DNA from: DATDCY01 sp031406795 [NCBI: Candidatus Rokuibacteriota bacterium]
Lineage (GTDB): Bacteria; JAUVQV01
DNA: 19,908 bases
Assembly: GCA_031406795.1 (NCBI GenBank)
Contig: JANOHV010000267.1
Span: 1-19,908, forward strand
Direction: 5' to 3'
In this document: in pieces, positions 15,145-19,908 of the stretch
Position numbering within the stretch: the stretch's first letter is position 1
Layout: every line of letters begins with the position of its first letter
The notes under the pieces: generated by a model
Seen by the model: only the letters and a program-made list of their open reading frames with translations
Databases searched by the model: none
Told to the model about the DNA's origin: nothing
Position numbers and translations under genes: made by a program

Positions 15145-16336
15145 GCTCCCGCTCCTCGATGATCGCGGCCGCCAAACCTGCACCCGTTGTCGCCAAGTGC
15201 AATGCCGGGCGTTTCCATGACGGTTGTTCAACCGTCTTATCCGCCGAATCGTAACGCTTCCGCAGGTCGTTGTTCCATTCGTGCTTCAGGCGGCCGTCGT
15301 GCTGCAATCGTCCGACCACGATCCCGGCATCTATCCTGTGCACATCGGCAAACCCACGAACGGAATGGGGGGTGTAGATCCCATGCTTGAGAAAACGCTC
15401 ATAGACCTTGGGTGGAATAAGTGTATCGGCGGCGAAACGGTCGGCTGCAACCTCCTGTTCCACCTGCTCAGGAGCGGCGCAGCCATCTTCAAGAAACACG
15501 GATTGACGGTCGTGCAAAAGGAGATGACCTAATTCGTGAAAGAGACTGAACCAGAAGATATCGGCCCACTTCCCGCGGATGGTCAGCAGGATCACTGCCT
15601 TTTCGCGCCCGAGCCAGAAGGTCGCCCCGTGGGCCTTCGTGCCGGGGAAATGGGGGCAGACAACCAAGGCAACCCCGGCGCTGGCCAGGAGTTCGCTCAA
15701 GGGCCCCAGGAATTCGTTCGGCGTCAGTGGGGTCATCGCCCTGATCTTTGTGAGGGATTCCTGGAGTAAAGGCTTATTGAAAGGAGCACACTCAATCGCC
15801 TGGGCCCTGATCTCCCCCATCCTGAGCCATGCGGCGACAGCATGGCACGAATGCCCCTGTCTCGGTGACTTGCCGTAACGGAACGCAGCCTGGTAACGCC
15901 GGACCTCGAGCACAGAATGCAGCGTGGCTACGCCGAAGAAACGCTGCAACTCCGCGACTTTCTCGATCGGCTGCGTGTGCCGTGCAACCGCGCCAAGCTT
16001 CACCAGATCCTGATAACAGAAGGTATCGACAAGTCCGGCCTCGGCTTTCAATAGCTCCTGTTCGCGCGCTTTCTCCTGCCTGACGAGGGAGAGACGGTAC
16101 TCGGACTCCAGCCCGAGCCAGATATGGGCCGGCACTCCGACCACTTTCTCGAGCTGAAGGGCGGTGTCCGCGGTGATGGCCTTCTCGCCCTTGAAGATCT
16201 GGCTCAGCTTGGAGGCAGGACGGGCCATCCTCGTCGCCAACTCGTCCTTGGTCATCCCAAGCTCCCCGATGACCTCCTCGAGGTACTCCCCCGGAGGGAT
16301 GGCCAGATCGGAATGTGCCACCGACTCAGTCCTCAT
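15128..16336 (-). CDS. higA: HigA-type antitoxin fused to ImmA/IrrE metallopeptidase, with Phd-like tail
   Basis: This 402-residue protein has an XRE/HigA helix-turn-helix at about 12-75 (PPGEYLEEVIGELGMTKDEL, RPASKLSQIFKGEKAIT). A long linker and an ImmA/IrrE-type zinc metallopeptidase domain follow, with HELGH at residues 267-271. Similar two-domain proteins serve as the antitoxin and operator-binding partner of HigB-like toxins. Domain homology ends near residue 363. The last 39 residues (364-402) include GAGLAAAIIEEREHEAL, which looks like the C-terminal toxin-binding tail of Phd/VapB antitoxins and directly precedes vapC. The gene starts 11 nt inside the HigB gene and overlaps vapC by 17 nt. 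The family is sure; the fused-tail idea is an inference. Confidence 0.88.
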   Translation of the reverse strand: MRTESVAHSDLAIPPGEYLEEVIGELGMTKDELATRMARPASKLSQIFKGEKAITADTALQLEKVVGVPAHIWLGLESEYRLSLVRQEKAREQELLKAEAGLVDTFCYQDLVKLGAVARHTQPIEKVAELQRFFGVATLHSVLEVRRYQAAFRYGKSPRQGHSCHAVAAWLRMGEIRAQAIECAPFNKPLLQESLTKIRAMTPLTPNEFLGPLSELLASAGVALVVCPHFPGTKAHGATFWLGREKAVILLTIRGKWADIFWFSLFHELGHLLLHDRQSVFLEDGCAAPEQVEQEVAADRFAADTLIPPKVYERFLKHGIYTPHSVRGFADVHRIDAGIVVGRLQHDGRLKHEWNNDLRKRYDSADKTVEQPSWKRPALHLATTGAGLAAAIIEEREHEALP

Positions 16337-16628
16337 AGTGCTTGCTCACCCCCTCGATCATAACGATTTCGAGCCGATCGCCTTCCAGCGTGAAGATCAA
16401 GCGCTGGTAATCCGTCAGATTGACCGCCCACTGGCCCTGGCGTTTACCCTTGAGCTGGTGGCACCTGAGTGCGGGGAGTCGTTTCAACTCATCGATGTCG
16501 CGGGCCGCCTTGATGATATTGACGCGCTGGATGTACTTCCGCGCCACGGGTTCCCCATAGGCTTTGACAGCTTCGCCAGAGCGTTCATAGTAACTTTGCA
16601 GCTTCCGGGTCCGGAACCTGACGTCCAC
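16326..16628 (-). CDS. higB: HigB/RelE-family toxin
   Basis: This is a 100-residue mRNA interferase-type toxin of the HigB family. Recognisable parts are VRFRTRKLQSYYE at the start, LKRLPALRCHQLKGKRQGQW in the middle and YQRLIFTLEGDRLEIVMIEGVSKHYE at the end; the last matches the C-terminal strand with conserved polar and aromatic residues. HigB toxins cleave mRNA on the ribosome. I chose GTG 16628 because relatives begin directly before the VRFRTRKLQ strand and GAGAGG lies just upstream. An in-frame GTG at 16640 would add 4 residues. Toxin before antitoxin, with an 11-nt overlap, is the normal HigBA order. The promoter and operator lie just upstream. Confidence 0.88.
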   Translation of the reverse strand: MDVRFRTRKLQSYYERSGEAVKAYGEPVARKYIQRVNIIKAARDIDELKRLPALRCHQLKGKRQGQWAVNLTDYQRLIFTLEGDRLEIVMIEGVSKHYED

Positions 16629-16656
16629 GCGCCCTCTCACATGCCTTCATAATCCT

Positions 16657-16675
16657 CTTTACCTTTAGGGTAAAG
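16657..16675. promoter_or_regulatory. Palindromic operator of the higB-higA-vapC operon
   Basis: CTTTACC-TTTAG-GGTAAAG is a perfect inverted repeat with 7-bp arms around a 5-bp centre. It lies between the predicted -10 box and the higB start, where a bound HigA-type HTH protein would block transcription. Binding is inferred from position and from the usual autoregulation of HigBA operons. Confidence 0.65.
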
Positions 16676-16677
16676 AC

Positions 16678-16706
16678 AATATGGGGCGTGATCAGCAATC
16701 TGTCAA
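16678..16706 (-). promoter_or_regulatory. Sigma-70-type promoter of the higB-higA-vapC operon
   Basis: Reading the - strand, TTGACA (16706-16701) is a perfect -35 box. CATATT (16683-16678) is a fair -10 box at 17-bp spacing. The operator palindrome follows directly downstream. No other promoter is needed for the three overlapping genes. Confidence 0.6.
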
Positions 16707-16806
16707 TAGTCTTCTATACCTCAGGGGTGAAGAACTGTTTGCGACATCTGTGCGGGCGCCTCATCGACCCCCTCACCTCCTCCGACACCCCGGGCCGTTT
16801 CTCATC

Positions 16807-16827
16807 GTCATCCGACTGCGGGATGAC
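16807..16827. repeat. Perfect short inverted repeat (possible hairpin)
   Basis: GTCATCC and GGATGAC form perfect 7-bp arms around the 7-base centre GACTGCG. Another GGATGAC copy is at 16856-16862. The roughly 200-bp stretch between the higB promoter and the outer-membrane protein gene (16711-16915) holds no gene I can support; this hairpin and the one at 16892-16915 are all I see in it. Confidence 0.4.
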
Positions 16828-16891
16828 TGCGCTCGGACAATATCAATCTGCTGCGGATGACTTACGAGGAACCGGAAGAAGCGTTGCCTCC

Positions 16892-16915
16892 GGTGTTTTC
16901 CGCCGGGAGAGCACC
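16892..16915 (-). terminator. Possible hairpin just after the DUF1207 stop
   Basis: GGTGTTTTCC (16892-16901) and GGAGAGCACC (16906-16915) pair in 8 of 10 positions around a GCCG loop, immediately after the stop codon of the outer-membrane protein gene. The two non-matches are U-G wobbles in + strand RNA but A-C mismatches in the - strand message, and no T-tract follows. A role as terminator is therefore uncertain. Confidence 0.3.
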
Positions 16916-17857
16916 CTAGAAATTGAAGTGCAGGCCGAGGCCGAGGTAGTCGATCTCGTCGGTGTAGAATTGACCGTTCGGCGAGTGCCCCTGGAAGTAT
17001 TCGACGAGCACCTGAAGATTCCTCGTCCCGAGCCAGCGCTGGAACTCGAGCCCCGCCCGCAGCGACACATCCGCCGCCCAGGCGTTCTCCTCCCGGTACT
17101 GGACGTCGGCGGCCGCGATGGGGCGGATCCCCGACCCCGACCCCGGCCACGGGCTGCGGAACTCGAGGCCCGACTGCAGCGACAGGGGCTTCAGGGTGGA
17201 CGGCTCCCGCTCGAAGATGGAGCCGCCGCCGACGCACAGCCGCAGCACGTCTCCGAAGAACTCGTAGGAGAGCCGGAGGTCGACGGCCTGGTAACTCAGG
17301 TTGACGCGGTTGTCGCCGGAGTTGCTGAGGATGTACTCGTCCCCGAGGTGGCTGCTCTGGTGGAACAGGCGGCCCAGGGCGGAGAACCGGTCCCAGCGGA
17401 AGCCGAGCACGACCCCGACGATGTAATCGGCGTTGACCAGATCGCTCGACGGCGAACTGAGGTCGAAGAAAGAGAAGACACCGGCCTGTATTCCCGCCTC
17501 CCACCACGCCTTGCCGATCTTGTCGCGGTAGACGATGAAGCTCTCGCCGAAGCTGACGGCTGCCACGCTGCCGAGCTTCGGATCGTCGAGGTACCCCTGG
17601 TAGGCGAGGGCAAAGTGGGGCCAGCGCGGGTCCGCGATGAGCGGCTTGAAGAGATCGCCGCCCGGCAGAAATCCGATCGCGAGTTCCCGAGGCGCAGTCG
17701 CGTCGACCGTCCCGGCCGCGGCGTAGCCGGCGAGAGAGGCGTCGGTCGCGGTATCGGCCGCCCGTCCCGCCGGGGGCGCCGCGAGCACCAGCAGCAGGAC
17801 CGCGCCCAACGCGAGGATTCGCTTCGCTTTCGTGTTCGAGTCGCGCGCAGCGTCCAT
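16916..17857 (-). CDS. DUF1207-family outer-membrane beta-barrel protein
   Basis: This 313-residue protein has a signal peptide (ILALGAVLLLVLAAPPAGRA, cleavage after about residue 33). The DUF1207 signature follows: FLPGGDLFKPLIADPRWPHF, then VSFGESFIVYRD. The rest is a series of alternating beta strands, and the chain ends LGLGLHFNF with a terminal Phe, the sorting signal of outer-membrane barrels. The family has no assigned function. The start lies one base after the stop of the flavoprotein gene, so it is the last gene of a four-gene - strand operon. Its place in a lipid/polyene-type locus suggests help in exposing or trafficking the product at the outer membrane; that is inference. Confidence 0.87.
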   Translation of the reverse strand: MDAARDSNTKAKRILALGAVLLLVLAAPPAGRAADTATDASLAGYAAAGTVDATAPRELAIGFLPGGDLFKPLIADPRWPHFALAYQGYLDDPKLGSVAAVSFGESFIVYRDKIGKAWWEAGIQAGVFSFFDLSSPSSDLVNADYIVGVVLGFRWDRFSALGRLFHQSSHLGDEYILSNSGDNRVNLSYQAVDLRLSYEFFGDVLRLCVGGGSIFEREPSTLKPLSLQSGLEFRSPWPGSGSGIRPIAAADVQYREENAWAADVSLRAGLEFQRWLGTRNLQVLVEYFQGHSPNGQFYTDEIDYLGLGLHFNF

Positions 17858-17858
17858 C

Positions 17859-18944
17859 TCAAACCACCGGCGGCGGGAAGTACCGCTCGAGGCGGGTGAA
17901 AAGCGACTTGTCCCCGTCGAGCCTGATCTCGCCGCTCGCCAGCGCTTCGCGGACGTCGATCTGCCGCATGAACACCTTGGCCCAGGTAGCCGCCGGGGTC
18001 GTCAAGCGCAGATCGCAGGTCGCGGATTTCTCCTGCGCCAGGGTCGCCTTGCCGTGGTCCACGCTCACGCGGAAGTGCCCGCCCGTGTCGGTGAAATCGA
18101 ACTGCAGCACGAACCGCTTCTTCGCCGTGGCCACGGTATCGACACTGCGCACCATTTCGCTGAGCAGTACCCGCATGTCGCCCAGCACCAGCGCGCGCAC
18201 CGCCGAGACGTCGAGCGCCCGGGGCCCCAGGCTGCGGGCATGCTCCCAGTAGATGTTGGCGTACTGCTGGAAGTGGTGCAGGTCGGACGACAGCGGCGTC
18301 GCGGCCCGGGCGGCCGTTTCGGCGGTGATCTCCCCTCGGGTGGCCAGTTCGATCCCCGCCTGTTCGAACGCCGTTTCGATCACCTTGATGGTCTTCGGCT
18401 TTGCCAGGTCGAACTGCAGCAGGTAGGACTCGGGCCGGATGATCCCCCCGGCCAGCTCCGTGCCGATCGCCGCGGCGAACAGTTCGAAGGCCTTCGTCGC
18501 GGCAGCGAAATTCTCCTCGCCGCGGAACGCGCCCACCAGCAGATACGCGAGCTTCTTCGGCCAGTGCTCCGGGTCGCGCACCGTGTTGCGGATCAGTCCC
18601 CCCGGCGTGGGCACGAAGCCTTCCTTGGTCCAGGCGAAGGTCCGGTCGAGGAAGACCTTCACGAAGCTGCTCGGGCCGTAGGCGTTGAGAGGCGACAGGA
18701 ACACGACGATGTCCGCCGCCTGGAATTTCTTCATGACCGAGGGCATGTCGTCTTTGTGGATGCAGACGCCCGGGTGCACCAGCCAACAGCTGTAACACCC
18801 CACGCAGTGCTTGATCTGCAGCGCGCACAAGTCGACCACGTCCAGCTCGGCGCCGCCGCTGCTGACTCCGGCCAGGAACAGTTTCGACAGACGTTGCGTA
18901 TACCCGTTCTTGCGGGGGTTGCCCATGAGCGCGAGGATCTTCAC
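17859..18944 (-). CDS. Iron-sulfur flavoprotein (Isf-like) fused to SCP2-like lipid-binding domain
   Basis: This 361-residue protein begins as an NADPH-FMN-reductase/flavodoxin-like domain with the FMN phosphate loop GNPRKNGYTQRLS (8-20). A compact CX2CX2CX7C cluster follows at Cys47, Cys50, Cys53 and Cys61; this is the 4Fe-4S motif of archaeal-type iron-sulfur flavoproteins. LSPLNAYGPSSFVKVFLDR is the conserved second flavin contact. The last 100 residues (FVLQFDFTDTGGHFRVSVDHGKA, then TCDLRLTTPAATWAKVFMRQ and GEIRLDGD) match the SCP2/sterol-carrier fold, which binds hydrophobic ligands. A redox enzyme with its own lipid-holding domain fits reduction of an acyl or polyene substrate. It overlaps the FabZ-like gene by 4 nt. 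The domains are well supported; the reaction is inferred. Confidence 0.85.
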   Translation of the reverse strand: MKILALMGNPRKNGYTQRLSKLFLAGVSSGGAELDVVDLCALQIKHCVGCYSCWLVHPGVCIHKDDMPSVMKKFQAADIVVFLSPLNAYGPSSFVKVFLDRTFAWTKEGFVPTPGGLIRNTVRDPEHWPKKLAYLLVGAFRGEENFAAATKAFELFAAAIGTELAGGIIRPESYLLQFDLAKPKTIKVIETAFEQAGIELATRGEITAETAARAATPLSSDLHHFQQYANIYWEHARSLGPRALDVSAVRALVLGDMRVLLSEMVRSVDTVATAKKRFVLQFDFTDTGGHFRVSVDHGKATLAQEKSATCDLRLTTPAATWAKVFMRQIDVREALASGEIRLDGDKSLFTRLERYFPPPVV

Positions 18945-19414
18945 GGTTTCCCCTGCATCATGGCCAGGGTCAGGGTCCCCTTGGCGATCACCTTGCGCTT
19001 CACCATGGCTTCAACCTCGTAGGTGTAGAGTGCGCCGAAGTTCCGGTCGGCCCGGGCGGTCATTTCCAGGGTCTCCCCCGGATAGGCGGGATTGACGTAC
19101 TTCATGTTCGCGGCGGCCAGGTGAAAGATCTCAGGAGTTTCGCTGGCCTCGCCACCCCTGAGCTGCTTGGTGAACCCCCAGAGCAGGCCGCTGGACTGGG
19201 CCAGCGCGTCCGTGACCAGCACCCCGGGCATGATCGCCAGCCCGGGAAAATGCCCGGCGAAGAACGCCTCGTCGGGCCTGATGAACCATTCGGTCGCGAT
19301 CGTCTTGTCGGGCACCATCTTCGTCACCTTGTCCACGAACAGGAAGGGCGGCCGGTGCGGCAAGATGGCACGGATCTGTTCCAGCGTGAACGAATGCGTC
19401 GTCGTGCCTTTCAC
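18941..19414 (-). CDS. FabZ-like 3-hydroxyacyl-ACP dehydratase with Asp catalytic acid
   Basis: This 157-residue hotdog-fold protein shows LPHRPPFLFVDKV and the active-site helix GHFPGLAIMPGVLVTDALAQ. The catalytic His is His55. The acid 14 residues later is Asp69, whereas standard FabZ has Glu there and FabA has Asp at the same spacing. It would remove water from 3-hydroxyacyl-ACP; with Asp it might also isomerise, as FabA does. The start is a GTG 16 nt after the PlsC-like stop, with GGGGTGG upstream. It is followed by the flavoprotein gene with a 4-nt ATGA overlap. It belongs with the ketosynthase genes of the left flank in a polyene-type pathway, although the two flanks are not adjacent here. 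Confidence 0.88.
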   Translation of the reverse strand: MKGTTTHSFTLEQIRAILPHRPPFLFVDKVTKMVPDKTIATEWFIRPDEAFFAGHFPGLAIMPGVLVTDALAQSSGLLWGFTKQLRGGEASETPEIFHLAAANMKYVNPAYPGETLEMTARADRNFGALYTYEVEAMVKRKVIAKGTLTLAMMQGKP

Positions 19415-19430
19415 GCGCCACCCCGGCGGT

Positions 19431-19908
19431 TCACGATTTCACTTCCCACACGGTCCCCTGATCGAGCTCACGCAGGTTCGCGCCGATCGCCCGTTCGACG
19501 CGCGCGATCAGCGACGCCAGCGTCTCCTTTTCCTGCAAGCGCACGGGCTCCAGAAACCGCAACGTGAAGTTGATGGTGCGCGGCGGGAAGATGCTGCCCG
19601 GCCGCTTGGCCATGAACGGCAGGTCGGACTGCAGCACCACGGGCACGATCGGAACGCCCGCCGAGCGGGCCAGCCTGAAGGCGATATCGCGAAACGGCAG
19701 CAGCCGCCCGGTGACCGAACGCGTCCCCTCGGGAAAGACGATGATGTTGCGCCCGGCCGCCAGCACACCCTGCGCCCGCTGCACGGCGGTGGTCAGGGAG
19801 CTGAGCGAGCCGGCTTCCACGCTGATGAAATCCATGTACTTGACGAAGCCCGAATACAGCACGTTGCGGCCGTAGGCGGCCTTGATGATCACCGCGGAGT
19901 CGGGCACC
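19431..19908 (-). CDS. PlsC-like 1-acylglycerol-3-phosphate acyltransferase, C-terminal part
   Basis: The reading frame runs off the window edge, so the N-terminus and the HX4D motif (block I) are not seen. The visible 158 residues include block III, IIVFPEGTRS, the acyl-acceptor phosphate-binding motif, and block IV-like SAGVPIVPVVLQSDLPF. The family transfers acyl groups from acyl-ACP or acyl-CoA to lysophosphatidic acid or related acceptors at the membrane. A GTG near the window edge is in the coding region but is not the true start, because the preceding protein core is missing. Together with the LpxL-like gene this makes two acyltransferases in the locus. It may be dedicated to the locus product rather than to phospholipids, which cannot be decided here. 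Confidence 0.88.
   Translation of the reverse strand, partial: VPDSAVIIKAAYGRNVLYSGFVKYMDFISVEAGSLSSLTTAVQRAQGVLAAGRNIIVFPEGTRSVTGRLLPFRDIAFRLARSAGVPIVPVVLQSDLPFMAKRPGSIFPPRTINFTLRFLEPVRLQEKETLASLIARVERAIGANLRELDQGTVWEVKS

Larger units (their letters stand above)
8742..16710. other. Accessory, defence-like segment between two biosynthetic flanks
   Basis: This segment separates the + strand and - strand parts of the lipid/polyene-type locus. It holds a decayed hydrolase, a ParD-like/zeta toxin pair, a topoisomerase III-RecQ fusion, a truncated HsdR gene, VapC, HigA/ImmA and HigB. Gene content changes from biosynthesis to toxin-antitoxin and restriction functions, and GC visibly falls within the zeta module and near 14640-14730. 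I found no integrase, transposase, tRNA or flanking direct repeat, so the borders are set by gene content only. Confidence 0.55.

Noticed and set aside
15145-15231. 29-residue N-terminal extension of VapC
   Set aside because: PIN toxins of this type begin directly at M-K-L-F-L-D; the extension is a shadow of the HigA/ImmA gene.
1-19908. tRNA, rRNA, CRISPR arrays, riboswitches, integrase or transposase genes
   Set aside because: I looked for regularly spaced repeats, tRNA-like cloverleafs and recombinase motifs on both strands and saw none.

Overview
The window is very GC-rich and densely coded. Start codons overlap upstream stops in many places, and GTG starts are common. The protein families suggest a Gram-negative proteobacterium or a Desulfobacterota/Desulfuromonadota-like organism: an LpxL-like acyltransferase, a DUF1207 outer-membrane barrel, FabF/FabZ/PlsC enzymes of a lipid-like secondary pathway, and dispersed REP-like palindromes. 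Nothing in the window fixes the taxon.

The two flanks look like parts of one fatty-acid/polyketide-like biosynthetic locus of the aryl-polyene/ladderane type. The left flank (1-8731, + strand) encodes the C-terminal half of a FabF-like ketosynthase and a ketosynthase-like chain-length factor that lacks the active-site Cys. After a REPIN-like pair come three consecutive B12-binding-type radical SAM proteins, a GT2 glycosyltransferase fused to DUF2062, an LpxL/HtrB-like acyltransferase and an exported protein of unknown function. The right flank (16916-19908, - strand, reading toward the left flank) encodes a PlsC-like acyltransferase (partial), a FabZ-like dehydratase with Asp in the catalytic-acid position, an iron-sulfur flavoprotein fused to an SCP2-like domain, and a DUF1207 outer-membrane protein. 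No acyl carrier protein, ketoreductase or exporter is visible here; they would have to lie outside the window.

Between the two convergent flanks (about 8742-16710) sits an accessory, defence-like segment. It begins with a scar of an alpha/beta-hydrolase gene. Next is a lower-GC ParD-like antitoxin/zeta-type toxin pair with its own promoter and palindromic operator. Overlapping the zeta gene by 11 nt is a 1324-codon gene that fuses a complete topoisomerase III to a complete RecQ helicase (Zn, RQC and HRDC parts). This is the most striking object in the window: a one-chain version of the RecQ-Topo III pair that in other organisms consists of separate proteins. A terminator-like palindrome follows, then a truncated HsdR restriction-subunit fragment. 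On the - strand comes a compact operon of HigB toxin, HigA/ImmA (XRE plus metalloprotease) and a VapC PIN toxin. The HigA/ImmA protein has a C-terminal tail that resembles the toxin-binding tail of Phd/VapB antitoxins, directly before a VapC that has no antitoxin of its own.

The likely history is a lipid/polyene biosynthetic locus whose convergent junction was used repeatedly as a landing site for toxin-antitoxin and restriction fragments. The sequence shows no integrase, transposase, tRNA or CRISPR array, so how the segment arrived is not visible.
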